A DNA stretch of 64,000 nucleotides from Pythium myriotylum (Eukaryota; Oomycota; Peronosporomycetes; Pythiales; Pythiaceae), in contig JALJCQ010000017.1 of NCBI GenBank assembly GCA_023091665.1, positions 3,282,501 to 3,346,500 of the forward strand, written 5' to 3'. Under the pieces are notes generated by a model. The model had not been told where the DNA came from, ran no database searches, and saw only the letters and a list, made by a program, of their open reading frames with translations. The position numbers and the translations under genes are program-made. Every line of letters starts with the position of its first letter. The stretch's first letter is position 1. Of this stretch, positions 31,339-41,552 are shown one piece after another.

Positions 31339-32804
31339 GGACAATCGGAGTCGAGCAATTGGATTGGAATGTAGCCGATTACTGTCTCGGTAGCATGGCA
31401 AAGAATCGCGAGGGAGACGGAGACCGTGGGCTGGATTGTTGGCTTGTCCAGCTGGGATGCAGCTTTTACATGTTGTCAACTGATTGTAGCCACATGTGTG
31501 GCTGTTACCGTGGAGTTTTGACCGCTATTGGAGATAATCGAGCCAATCAAAAGTAGAGACGATGGATTTATCTTCGACTTCGTAAGGAGTTCTCACAAAA
31601 AATATGGCGAGGTTTGCTTCAAAACTGCAGACCGTCTTTGGTAAAGGTGACACCTCGACTATCCATGCAACGACACAAAATAACCGAGGGGACAAGACAA
31701 GTGTCTTCTGCAAAGTAATACGGAGCGACAACGTGCTTGAACGCATGGTAATGAGGACCAGTTCGTCAAACGTTCGTGATGGCGAGTGGGAGACCGTCTA
31801 TCTAATCGATAATGACCGGTCATCGCTACGAACATGGGACACGAAGGGTCATCATCCACACAACTCTAAAGCTTAGAAGCATTGTCCACTGTGGATGGAA
31901 CAACTAGGCAAATCGTGGGTAAGGATTTGCTGAGTACGGGTGCTTTGGCCATTCTACTCGTTTCTAGGATCAGCAGCACCGACGAAGATCAGTGAAGTTA
32001 TCCAGAGCTTGTGGAGCAACACAGCTCGGAAGATTACGTTGGGACTGTTCTTTCTTTACTGGCGGTACGGTTAACGATCTCCTGCATCATCATATCCGGT
32101 CGTTGACTCGGCCACGTAGAGCAGACGTATACACTGGTGTATATTAAGCAACACGAGCTGGTTTAGTGCAGACCGAAAGAAGCTGTGTGCAGGAGGCCCG
32201 CGATAGATGCATCATACTACATGCTCGAGCGTTCAACTACAGCTACAGTATTTGCCCTTGGGAGTCCCAGGTACGCATTTGAGAGCTTCAGGAAGCATTA
32301 CTATCCGAGAGCTTCGCGACACACCACTCCTCGTATGTTCAAATGTGCAGTGTGGTTTTTACAATTCATGGCTGTATGCGACTTGTGAGCACACGTCACA
32401 GAACAGTCTCCCTTTCTTCCAACTGGCAGCTCAACTCACAGGCATAAAATATAGTTCCCGGAGGACTGAGTCTGCCACGGGAGAGTCCACACGTACCAAA
32501 CGCTCAATTTCTTGATGTTGCGGTCGAAATGACACGACGGTAAAAGAGCTTCATACACCCTACCAACTTTTCTCGCGCATAGCGGGCAAACGTGGAACTC
32601 GACGAGCTCATATCATTGTACATTTTCTGGACTCTTTCATCCAAACACCACTCTTCGATGGAGAGCTATGTCCGTCCCAAGGAATGCTTGGTTCTCTTGA
32701 AATTCCAACAATCTCGGATTGCACGCGGCGCCACATGAGAAACAGCTAAAGAGATCCTATATTCGCCTGTGGAATAGATAAGTTAACGGGCGAGCTCCAC
32801 CGAC
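31339..32804. other. Spacer without recognised gene
   Basis: An open frame at 31604-31876 (+, 90 codons) has no known domain and no evident promoter. The remainder is non-coding in appearance. Confidence 0.45.
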
Positions 32805-34457
32805 TCATTTGTCATAGTCGAGAACGAGCACGTAGTATCGTGCAAAGACGAGTGTGACGAACATGAGGGCATCAATACGGTCCAGGACGCCGCCATGGCC
32901 TGGAATGAGCGAGCCCGAGTCCTTGACACCGGCCGCACGTTTGAGCAAGCTCTCGAAGAGGTCTCCGAAGCGACCGATGACGACCCCGACGATAGTAAAT
33001 GCCGTTTTGGTGGCGACCGAGCCGTCTACCGCGAGCAGCTCAGACGCGCCGAACATAGCCGCGAGCCCCCAAATCACAGCACCGAGCGTTCCTTCGTAGT
33101 CTTTGTTCTTGGAGAGGTGGGCGGCGAGTGGGTGGTAGTACGGGTACTTGAAAAGCGCGAGCATTTTGCCCGTCACGTAGGCGCCCGTGTCGCTGGCCCA
33201 GGTGACGTAGAGCAGCACGATTAGAAGTTTGCGGTAGAGTGCGCGCTTGTCGTCGTCCACGAAGGCTACGAGCACACTGAGCGAGCCGACGATGTAGAGG
33301 AACCCAAGCGCGTCGAGCACAAAGAGCACGAACGCCTCCGGTCCCGAAGCCGACGTCGAGAACCGCAGCAACATCAGTACGCCGATGGTCGCGAGCATGA
33401 CTTGCGCCGGCTCGAGCACGATGCCGCAGTTGAATTGGTTGATCGGACAGATCGTCGAGTACATGGTGAGCACGGCGAACACGAGGTTCTCAAGGAACAC
33501 GATTAGTGCGTAGCGCCAATTCGGCGAGAAGCACGAGCAGAGCCCGGCGATGAAGTTGGTCGCGACGAGGTAGAAGACGCGATAGCTGTAGATTTCGGTG
33601 CCTTCGAACTGCGGCAGCCAGGCCGAGACAGCCTCGAGGAACACGAGCGTCGAGACGATGCAGAGCACGATCGAGATCGAGACGGCGACAATCCATTCAC
33701 GCACGAGTTGGTAGCGTTTCAAACCTGGTAGCCGTGCTGCGAGACTTGAGACGGCGTACTGGGTTGGGTCCACGCCCAGCTGGGAGTCCGTGGGGGCCAG
33801 CAGCGTGCCGACGACTGGACGCAGTTCGGGCTGCGGTGTCTGTGGCGGCGTCTCGAGCAGCGGGTGCTCGCTCTGAGCTGCAGGCGTGTCGGCTACGGGC
33901 GGTGGCGTCAGCGTGCTGAGACTCAGGCTGAGACTTTGGCTCTGGAGGACCGCGAGCGCGTCGTCGCTCTCGTGGAAGAGCACGCGGCGCGAGGTCTCGT
34001 CATCGTCGCGCGAGAGCTGCGTAGCGTCGCTCGGGGCGTCGCTGAGGCGCAGCACAGTCAGCAGGCGGCGCTGGATGCGGTGTGCGAGCCACGCGAACTC
34101 GTAGCTGCAGAGACTCTGGAGACAGCTGCAGACGGTCGCGGTCGCGAAGGCCGGCGACTGCCAGAGAAAGTAAGTCACGAGCGGCGCGAGCACGGCCGCC
34201 GAGAGCACGCGCTGCACGGCGTTGAGCGCGAGACACGCGCGCAGGCCCGAGGAGAGCGGCGCGAGCGTCGTCGAGGCGCGCGACGAGAGCGTCGCCGTCG
34301 CGGTCGTCGCGTGCGGCCCACAGGACGTTTCCGAGGCTGCAACCGCCACGGGCGCGTGAAGCGAGGAACGCGCTACACGATGAGACGCCTCGGCGCCCTG
34401 TGCGGGCCGTGTGGGCCGCGCGGCGAGCGTTCGCGCGTCGCCGTTAGTCGACGGCAT
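32805..34457 (-). CDS. CDS1: CDP-diacylglycerol synthase (phosphatidate cytidylyltransferase), paralogue 1
   Basis: 550 aa from the ATG at 34457; an upstream in-frame ATG at 34634 adds low-complexity sequence that reads as 5' UTR. It makes CDP-diacylglycerol from CTP and phosphatidic acid in the ER or inner mitochondrial membrane, the entry point to phosphatidylinositol and cardiolipin. After a variable N-terminus there are about eight TM helices, including RVLSAAVLAPLVTYFLW near residue 105. The family signature is intact near the C-terminus: SLLKRAAGVKDSGSLIPGHG followed by GVLDRID, with the conserved K-D, H-G-G and D-R-x-D residues. DTGAYVTGK upstream is the usual conserved loop. Likely active. 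Confidence 0.92.
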   Translation of the reverse strand: MPSTNGDARTLAARPTRPAQGAEASHRVARSSLHAPVAVAASETSCGPHATTATATLSSRASTTLAPLSSGLRACLALNAVQRVLSAAVLAPLVTYFLWQSPAFATATVCSCLQSLCSYEFAWLAHRIQRRLLTVLRLSDAPSDATQLSRDDDETSRRVLFHESDDALAVLQSQSLSLSLSTLTPPPVADTPAAQSEHPLLETPPQTPQPELRPVVGTLLAPTDSQLGVDPTQYAVSSLAARLPGLKRYQLVREWIVAVSISIVLCIVSTLVFLEAVSAWLPQFEGTEIYSYRVFYLVATNFIAGLCSCFSPNWRYALIVFLENLVFAVLTMYSTICPINQFNCGIVLEPAQVMLATIGVLMLLRFSTSASGPEAFVLFVLDALGFLYIVGSLSVLVAFVDDDKRALYRKLLIVLLYVTWASDTGAYVTGKMLALFKYPYYHPLAAHLSKNKDYEGTLGAVIWGLAAMFGASELLAVDGSVATKTAFTIVGVVIGRFGDLFESLLKRAAGVKDSGSLIPGHGGVLDRIDALMFVTLVFARYYVLVLDYDK

Positions 34458-34715
34458 TATTCGTTGAGGAGCCCGTGAGGCAGGCCAGAAAGCTGTTCGG
34501 TTCAGAGTGAGAAGGGGTGGTGGTGGTCCGTTAGGAACCGCTGCGGGAAACGTTCGTAACCATGGAGACGATCTCAGATCAAATAAACTACCAAAATAGA
34601 CGTGGGGAAAGATCCGAATTACGAAAACCACCACGGCAACAAGCTTGTGGAGCTCTTGAGCAGCTCCGCATTTGCTGGATCCGACTCGAGTCCTTTTTCT
34701 TTTCGAGTCCTCGTG

Positions 34716-36033
34716 TCACCACGGCTGCTGGTTCGTGAGCACGGCGGCGACGTAGCGGTAGACCATCTCGTATTGTTCCTGCAGAATCGCACAGTCAGAA
34801 ACGTCAGCAATTGAAATCTTTTTCCTCCGTCGGTCGTCCAAACGACATTCGTCCACAAACGTACGGGTGTCTGCACCATGCCTGGTCGCTGGATTCGCAG
34901 ACGACGCACGATCGAGCGCACATCGAGCGCCTGTCTCAGCAGCGCCTCGCCTTCTTTCGTGCTGGCGGCAGCCAGTGCCGTGTGGAGTGCCTTGAGGATC
35001 ACGTCGATCGCGATGAACGTGCCCGAGCGGCCAATGCCGGCGCTGCAGTGGACGATGATCTTGCCGGACCGCGGCGGCGGCAGCAGTTGCGAGCCGCTAT
35101 CGCAGAAGCCATTGACGAGCTCAAGCATGGGCGCGATGACGCGGAAGTCGCGCAGCACGCCGTGGTCAGGCCACGTCGTGAGCTGTACGTGGAGCACGGC
35201 GCGCGGACTGGCCTCGGTCGCGCGCGTCCAGACGTGGAAGCGGCGTACAATGAAGCCATCTGCCTGCCGCGGCTCTTCCTCACCGACGAGCTGCGCGAAG
35301 ACGCCGCCAAAGTCGATGGCCTGGCCGTGCGTGTCCCAGTACAAGTCGGCCTTTATCCGCTCGCGCTCGACAAAGTTGGTGAGCATGAGCACGACGAGCA
35401 CGTCGCTTTCCCAGACCATGCGCCAAAAGTCGCGCACGGCGTTGGGCACGGGCGCGCAGCACGCGATGTACGCGTCGTCGATCCAGTTGGCGTTGATGTA
35501 GTCGCCCGCGGGCTCGTTGCGCGGGTTCGAGAGCCGCACGCGGGTCTTTTCGAACGGCAGCACGTCGCGGTAGCGGTTCTTGGCGAGCGTGTGCTTGGTC
35601 TGCGCCGCGTACGCCGTCTGGTACCACGGCTCGCTCTTGAGCGCGGCGCAGAGCTCCTGGTACTCGAGCTCGAAGCGCGAGCTCTTGCCACTGAGCTGCT
35701 CGAGCTGCGCGATCTATTGATCCACACACACACACAGACGCGGCCGTCAGAAGCAAAAAAAAACTCCACACAAAATATGCACGCGTCGCTGGACCTTTTG
35801 CAGAAACTCCTGGATGACCGCGACGTAGCGCTCGGGCAGCGTCGTCTTGTTGGCGAGCGCGCGGCGCAGGAAGGCCACGGCGCCTGGAGAGAGAGAGAAG
35901 CGCTTGTGTGTGAGCGAGCGAGAGAGAGAGAGAGATAAAGAGCGAGGAGGGATGAGCCGTCCAGGAACGCACCTTCGCGCGGAGAGGCGACGCCATGGCT
36001 GCCGCCGACGGCCGAAGCGGAAGTGGCGCTCAT
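34716..36033 (-). CDS. Classical protein tyrosine phosphatase
   Basis: Predicted minus-strand exons 36033..35973, 35883..35795, 35713..34865 and 34778..34716, 353 aa; introns of 89, 81 and 86 bp. Catalytic motifs appear in order: NRYRDVLPFEKTRVRL, DYINANWI (substrate loop), FWRMVWES, TTWPDHGV (WPD loop with the general-acid Asp), the P-loop HCSAGIGRSGTF with the nucleophilic Cys, and RRLRIQRPGMVQTPEQYEMVY (Q-loop), ending TNQQPW. All residues needed for activity are present. There are no TM segments or accessory domains, so it is a soluble non-receptor PTP. Intron 1 contains a GA-repeat tract and the third exon is preceded by a CA repeat. Confidence 0.93.
35886..35937. repeat. GA-rich tract inside PTP intron 1
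   Basis: Imperfect GAGAGA repeats, read as a CT polypyrimidine tract on the coding strand just upstream of the CTCTCCAG acceptor. Confidence 0.7.
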
Positions 36034-36520
36034 GCGCGCGCGAGCAAGCACCGCCGGAGGGAGCTTGAGACGGCCCGACGCGACGGCGAATGGAAGGGTG
36101 CGCGGGCGGTCTAAGTTGGTATGAAAGAGCATATCATATCTTGCCTACTATGTATAAATAGAGGTTTCTAAATGAGGGGTTTTGTATCGAGAGGACACCT
36201 CTCTTGAGTGGGGGGAGGTGGCTTGAGAATTCATTTATAGAGGTTGTGCTCGCCAATAGTCGGAATGATGGTACCGTTCGTCGGAATGACGGTGCTAACG
36301 GCAGTGAATGATGGCGGGAAAGAACGCTATGAATGTTCCAGTGTTCCTAACCGATACAAACCTCCCAAAGCAAAAAGTTACCAACTCCCAGGACCCTGTA
36401 GCTGTTACAAACACCTTCGGATTTGACAAACAGGAGTGATGGTCTGCTGAGCTCCTCGCGTGCGTGGCCCCTGGCTCTCCCAGTCACTTGTCGTCCAGCA
36501 TCCTCCTTCTTCTGCCCACG
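36034..36520. other. Divergent intergenic region
   Basis: Lies between the minus-strand PTP gene and the plus-strand membrane protein. It contains an AT-rich 'tatgtataaatag' at about 36150 and no gene. Confidence 0.5.
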
Positions 36521-37105
36521 ATGGCCTCGCCCTCGCTGCAGCAGCGCGCGCGCCGCTTCCTCGACGAAGACGCCGGCACCTTCGCCTTCACGTCGCTGCT
36601 CGGCTCGTCGGCCTTTCTCGTGCGCGAGTTCCGCGCCGCGGCCGTCGCGCAGTCGTCGTCGGTCGCCAAGCTCCAGCTCGCGATGCGCAAGACGCTGCCC
36701 GTCGTGCCGGCCATCGTGCTCTCGTCGGCCGTCGGCATCGTCGGCATCAAGCTCACGCTCGCGGCTGTGCAGGAGGCGCGCCGCGACTACTCGCGCACGA
36801 GCGTGCTGCTGGCCGTGCCCTTGTTCGCCGGACTCATGCACGCGCCGGGAGGCCCCCGCACGATGGCCAAGGCCGCCGTGGGCTATGGCGCGCTCATCCT
36901 CGCGGTCGACTACGCTGCGTTCAACTGGCACCGCTACAACGCCATGAAGCTCGAGCTGGAAGAAGAGCAGGCGGCGCGTGATGAGCACCACGACTGGAGC
37001 CACCTCCACGACTCGGACGTATTTATTCGCCAGGGGCTCCTGCCCGACGCGGCGGTGTTCCGTCGCGAGCCCGCGATGCTTGGCAGCCGATTCGGCGAAA
37101 AGTAA
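36521..37105 (+). CDS. Small membrane protein, unrecognised
   Basis: 194 aa from the ATG at 36521; an in-frame ATG at 36464 would add 19 residues. The predicted structure is an N-terminal amphipathic region (QQRARRFLDEDAGTFAFTSLLG), then two or three hydrophobic helices: VVPAIVLSSAVGIVGIKLTLAAV, TSVLLAVPLFAGLMHAPGG and AKAAVGYGALILAVDYAAF. A charged C-terminus (ELEEEQAARDEHHDWSHLHD) follows. The small-residue-rich helices resemble Tim17/22-type or other mitochondrial inner-membrane proteins, but I cannot assign a family. Confidence 0.7.
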   Translation: MASPSLQQRARRFLDEDAGTFAFTSLLGSSAFLVREFRAAAVAQSSSVAKLQLAMRKTLPVVPAIVLSSAVGIVGIKLTLAAVQEARRDYSRTSVLLAVPLFAGLMHAPGGPRTMAKAAVGYGALILAVDYAAFNWHRYNAMKLELEEEQAARDEHHDWSHLHDSDVFIRQGLLPDAAVFRREPAMLGSRFGEK

Positions 37106-37575
37106 TCGAGCACTGGCAATTCTGTATACTTAGACGACCTGTGCCTGCTAAGAACTTGTATAATTCCATTTTTTGAATAGATAATCGTGACATTGACTTG
37201 ACCTTCGCGATCCGTTCATACCGCCACCGCGATAGACATCGATGTGATTGGGACAGTACTCTACCAAGCTTAGCTCGAGAGATGTTGGCATTGATAGAGC
37301 ACGGGAAATGCTGTCCATCCGGCACTCAACGCTGTACTTTGGCTGAATGTCGCAAGGCTGAAAATGTCTCTCATCAAAAGATCACAGTGCTGACAACCAA
37401 ATCAGCACCGATTTCTATAGATAACGATCGATATCACGTGCTGCTGGCTCAAATTTGGCCATGACGCGAAGTCTGTCGACCGTGACTAAAGATAGCGACC
37501 AAATATTGAGGAGTTTGTCGTGTCGCCACCTCGATTATTCGTCAATCTCCGCAACTTCTTGATCGTCAACTCGCG
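37106..37575. other. Intergenic region without recognised gene
   Basis: AT-richer than its neighbours; no domain-bearing frame. Confidence 0.5.
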
Positions 37576-39669
37576 ATGGAGCGCATTGCGCGGGTACTGA
37601 CTCGAACACAAACGCTCTTCTTGCCTTCTCAAGGCTTCGTGGTTGAGTGCTCACCTCATGTCTTCCGTCTCGCGTGGTTCTTCGTTCTCTCGCTACACAT
37701 GCTAAACTGCGTTGTATTAGTTCGAGCCGCATTTTCCCAGGTGCGCACAATTCGGTCTCCAGATGAAGTCGACAGGACGCTTCGAGCGATGGGTAAACGC
37801 TACCACATTGAGTTCTCCTTCTGTGCGCTGGCATTGGGGTTTCTCTTCCTGTTGTATCACTCGTACGTCTCGTTAACTCTGATAATCACAGCATGCCGAA
37901 CACGAGAGCTCCACCTTATCAATCCCGATGCAAGTGACGATGAAAACGAATCCTGCATTAGAAGGTTCATTCACGCTGCCTCGGACTGGGCTGAGCAAAA
38001 ATGTTCGAAGACGTTCATAGCTTTTGAGCGATGGTCATATTCCTACAGCATCCGTGGCCCGCATTTCGAGCGAGCATTCCACGCCAAGGAGATGTACGAG
38101 ATCTTCTGGGAATCATACCAACTCTATCGAAACCTGTACCACATCATCCACCCTGCAGCAGGCTCACTAGCGCTTGCGGTTCTGGTGCTGAATTGTTGGG
38201 CCACTCCCGTCATCTACTATTTGTTTCCGCATCCGAATCACCGAGCTACGCGATTCTTGATGTGCCTTGTCGTTGACGCTATCATCGACTTCGTCTCGTC
38301 CGTTGTAATCCCCCTCGCTGTATACGTTGATTACCGTCAATTGCTTGCCAAGCCACTTTTCTTCGATGCTTCGTGGAACTTCACCGCTGGGAGCGACCTC
38401 GTCGAGTTCGTGCCAAATAGTATTCTAGCAATACTGTCGCGTATGCTTCCATCGATGAGTATGATCTTGAATCTCCACGTCATCAAACCCGTTCTCAAGA
38501 GCAAGTCTGCAGAAGTGATGAACGCTTCAGCAGTGAGCCCGCTTGATTCTCACGAAGACATGATGACACCTCATGCTCGAAAGCAAGCGCAGCTATCTAT
38601 CCCAGTGACATCCGTCGAGCGACTCCTTCCCCGGCGTTGGATTCGATACGTTCACACACTCTTCGTGATTATCGGGCTCTCCACGATTGTCCTCGTCAGT
38701 ATTGGCCATCGCGATGCCGCAGCTGAAGGTCTCCCTCAGTGCAAGCTCGTCATGAGTCGTTGGCTCGTCCCTCGCGTTCCATGCGCTGTGTTAGATATTG
38801 ACTGTGAATCCCTCGGCACAACTGGCCACAACTCGACATCTCTTGACAAAGTTCTTGGCAAGGCCGAACCAGCTGCACTCCGAGCACTCTCGTTCGTAAA
38901 CTGCCGCGCGCTTGTGATCCCTGACAAGATCCGCGACTTCCCCAAACTGAACTGGCTCGAGATTCGCAACTCGACAGTCATCAGCTGGCCACTCACCGCC
39001 GCGTTGACATCGACGTCCTCCCCGATCTTGAGTCGTCTGCTTATTGTCCACACCAACTTCACCGATTTTCCTCTAGTGCTCTACTCAGAAGCTGAGCGTT
39101 TATCCTCAACACTTCTCGATGTCTCGTTCGCCCATACCAATCTCACCGACGTGCCTCCAAACCTCCACGAGGTGTGGCCGCAGCCTATGGCCTCAGTCCA
39201 CTTTGAGCACTGCCACTTCACGGAGATCCCGACGGCACTTCTCGCCATGCGAAGCGACGCGCTATCGCTCGCATACAACGCGATCTCAGTCGTACCTCCG
39301 TCTCTGTTCGAGGGAAAATCCTTCTCGCTGCTATCGCTTTCCGGCAATCCGATCTCCCAGCTTCCAGACCACCTGATAACAAACTTCCATTTTCGTGCTT
39401 CACTCTCGGAGACACAACCGCGAGGCCTCTGGCTCGTCAACACGGCCGTGTCTTCGCTTCCGCCGTGGCTGCAGTACCCTGAGTCCTGCAAACTCACCAG
39501 CGAGATCTTCGCCGAGCACACGCCGCTGTGCTCATCACCACCCGATGCCTCCACCACCGACACCTCTCGTACTGCTTGTACGCCTTCGTCTTCATCTCTT
39601 CTGCACTGTGACGCATCGTCGTCTCCACATGCAGCCATCTCGTCTTCAGGGTCTCTCGTTCAGCAATGA
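37576..39669 (+). CDS. Oomycete leucine-rich-repeat transmembrane protein
   Basis: Uninterrupted 697-aa frame. The N-terminal half is multi-pass: LAWFFVLSLHMLNCVVLV (about 32-49), FSFCALALGFLFLLYHSYVS (about 80-99), LALAVLVLNCWATPVIYYLF (about 198-217), FLMCLVVDAIIDFVSSVVIP (about 226-245), and a final helix LFVIIGLSTIVLVSIG (about 362-377). The part after this contains paired cysteines and irregular leucine-rich repeats: FPKLNWLEIRNSTV, LSRLLIVHTNFTDFPLVL, LLDVSFAHTNLTDVPPNL, ALSLAYNAISVVPPSLF and FSLLSLSGNPISQLPDHL. The LRRs carry N-x-[ST] sites consistent with an extracellular location. It ends with a Ser/Thr-rich tail. The TM-then-LRR order is typical of oomycete surface or endomembrane proteins of unknown ligand. 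It is less GC-rich than its neighbours. Confidence 0.8.
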   Translation: MERIARVLTRTQTLFLPSQGFVVECSPHVFRLAWFFVLSLHMLNCVVLVRAAFSQVRTIRSPDEVDRTLRAMGKRYHIEFSFCALALGFLFLLYHSYVSLTLIITACRTRELHLINPDASDDENESCIRRFIHAASDWAEQKCSKTFIAFERWSYSYSIRGPHFERAFHAKEMYEIFWESYQLYRNLYHIIHPAAGSLALAVLVLNCWATPVIYYLFPHPNHRATRFLMCLVVDAIIDFVSSVVIPLAVYVDYRQLLAKPLFFDASWNFTAGSDLVEFVPNSILAILSRMLPSMSMILNLHVIKPVLKSKSAEVMNASAVSPLDSHEDMMTPHARKQAQLSIPVTSVERLLPRRWIRYVHTLFVIIGLSTIVLVSIGHRDAAAEGLPQCKLVMSRWLVPRVPCAVLDIDCESLGTTGHNSTSLDKVLGKAEPAALRALSFVNCRALVIPDKIRDFPKLNWLEIRNSTVISWPLTAALTSTSSPILSRLLIVHTNFTDFPLVLYSEAERLSSTLLDVSFAHTNLTDVPPNLHEVWPQPMASVHFEHCHFTEIPTALLAMRSDALSLAYNAISVVPPSLFEGKSFSLLSLSGNPISQLPDHLITNFHFRASLSETQPRGLWLVNTAVSSLPPWLQYPESCKLTSEIFAEHTPLCSSPPDASTTDTSRTACTPSSSSLLHCDASSSPHAAISSSGSLVQQ

Positions 39670-40046
39670 TTAGCTTCAACTCGACCATGCTAATGAGATA
39701 TCAGCACCCTCGATGTACCTACCCATTTGCCGAAGCCAGCCTAATGGATGACCTACGGTATCTCCGAAATGGAATGCTTCGTGCGACTCGTGTCCCTCGG
39801 ATGTCGGCGCCCAGCGCGCACGACTGCGAACCCATGGGAGCTCTTCTCAGCTGCGTCTCTCGGCGAGATGGTCCACTCGGTCGCGCGCCCCAGCTCGCGT
39901 CAGCAGGTCCATCGCCGTTGCCACACCCCATCTCGAAACGTCTTTGGGTGTCAGGCGTAGGTCAGCATTCCGCGAGAGCGCGATGACGCGTGCGCTTACG
40001 CGACAAAGTCGCCCACTATCGCCGAGAGCAGAGACCAATCCGCGCC
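39670..40046. other. Intergenic region
   Basis: Reading frames here lack domains. The next gene probably starts at the ATG at 40047, though its frame is open back to about 39990. Confidence 0.45.
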
Positions 40047-41225
40047 ATGCCCAGCAAGCGAGACAACAGCCGCTTTGCGCCGTTCGTGCCCACGCTCGAA
40101 CTCTCGCCGCGCGACGAAGAGCTGCTCACGAGCCAGGCGCAGGAGCTCGTCCTGGCTGCCGTGACCGAGTACCAGCACTACCGCAACGACGCCGTCGACT
40201 GGTCGAAGTGGAAAGAAATGCGACGGTCGGATACTGTCCGAGTCTTCCGCGAGCGGCAGTCGGTCACCAAGAACGTCGTCGATACCGACGGCACCCCCAT
40301 GCTGCCCGAAGTGCTCGTGATCGGCAACCTCGCCGGGTCCGTGGAAGACATGATGTACGGCGCGATGGCGACGACGCCGACAGCGATGCTCGCCGCCTCG
40401 CGGTGCGTCGACGACGGTCTCAGCGAAGCCAAAATCATGGCGACGCTCATTGCTCCGTCGGTGCAAGAACCTTTCCGCCATCTCAGCGCCAAGTGGTTCT
40501 CCTTCTCGCTCGGCTCGGGCATGTTCAGTCTCCGCGACTGCTCGATCATCGAGTCCACGGGCATGGTCACGGTGGACAATCGCGAACGGCTCGGGTACGT
40601 GCTTCGGCACTCGGTCCACTTCACAGACGTGCCGGATCTCTCGCCGTTCGGCGTGCAGCGCGCCAACATCGCGACCTGGGCCATCTACCGCGAGTCCGGC
40701 GCGGGCATGGTGCAGTGCTTTGTCAAGTCGTTCGAGGACCTCGGCGGCGGTCCGTGGCGCTCGCTCGGGCTCAAGTCGGTCTGCGAGCGCGCGCTGGCGC
40801 TGACCAAGTACGCGCAATGCGCCGAGACCAAGCGGTTCTCTCGTCTCTTGCGAGCCGGCAGCTGGGAAGTGCTCAGCGGCAAGCGCGCGAGGCTGCCCAG
40901 CGACAGCGAGTGCTCGGTCTGCCTGACGGCGTTCTCGACCTCGATCCTCGGCTCGTCGGCCAGGACGTGCGGCATCTGTCGCCACGCCGCGTGCGCGCAC
41001 TGCCTGCAGAAGCGCGCCGTGTGCGTGGCCGACGAGCCGGCGGCGACGCGCGTGGCGCTGCAGCAGCTGCGCGTCTGCGCGGCCTGCGAGCGGCTCGCGC
41101 TGGCGCCGAGCAGCGCGCAGCTCCAGCGCGACGAGCTCGCGGGGCGCGCCATGGCGGCGCTGAAGCCGCCGCATCAGATGAGCTCGAGCCTCACGGACTC
41201 TGATGTATCTGATTCCTTCTTCTGA
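40047..41225 (+). CDS. START-domain protein with FYVE-like zinc finger
   Basis: 392 aa. Residues about 50-245 look like an oomycete START-like lipid-binding domain (VDWSKWKEMRRSDTVRVFRERQS, VLVIGNLAGSVEDMMYGAMATT, RPLSAKWF-type segment, RLGYVLRHSVHFTDVPDL, ATWAIYRESGAGMVQCFVKSFEDLGG). Residues about 285-345 hold four C-x2-C pairs (CSVC, CGIC, CAHC, CAAC) in FYVE spacing, but the usual R-[RK]-HHCR core is replaced by CGICRHAACAHC, so phosphoinositide binding may differ. START-FYVE fusions form a large family in oomycetes. The C-terminal SSSLTDSDVSDSFF is Ser/Asp-rich. The start at 40047 is the first ATG of the frame. Confidence 0.8.
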   Translation: MPSKRDNSRFAPFVPTLELSPRDEELLTSQAQELVLAAVTEYQHYRNDAVDWSKWKEMRRSDTVRVFRERQSVTKNVVDTDGTPMLPEVLVIGNLAGSVEDMMYGAMATTPTAMLAASRCVDDGLSEAKIMATLIAPSVQEPFRHLSAKWFSFSLGSGMFSLRDCSIIESTGMVTVDNRERLGYVLRHSVHFTDVPDLSPFGVQRANIATWAIYRESGAGMVQCFVKSFEDLGGGPWRSLGLKSVCERALALTKYAQCAETKRFSRLLRAGSWEVLSGKRARLPSDSECSVCLTAFSTSILGSSARTCGICRHAACAHCLQKRAVCVADEPAATRVALQQLRVCAACERLALAPSSAQLQRDELAGRAMAALKPPHQMSSSLTDSDVSDSFF

Positions 41226-41552
41226 GGAGACACGCTTCCATAAGGGGTAGGGGTACGAACAATGTCTGGTGTGGGAGTCAGTCGATGCCGCCATCATCCT
41301 TCAAGAAAAAATCCCCCCCCTTTCCTCTCTATTTCGGTAATCTTTCCGTCATAAACCGAGAATCTCTCTCTTAACCCCGTCAACGATTCTCTTAAAATCG
41401 TCAGGTATCCTCTTAAACCCGCTTTTCTCGGTAAGTTTCCTTGGCACATTGTAATCTTATTGTGTCCATGGCAGTAGTTGCCCCCCGTTTAATCGAGATG
41501 CCAGCCCATGTTAATCAGGAGAAACGGGTGACGGAGGAGCCCCTCCCGGCCC
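41226..41552. other. Intergenic region
   Basis: Short repeated 'cttaaacccg / cttaaaatcg' units and a C run; no gene. Confidence 0.5.

Noticed and set aside
39944..41203. Arg-rich 419-codon frame overlapping the START gene
   Set aside because: Out-of-phase shadow; only the 40047-41225 frame has domain sequence.
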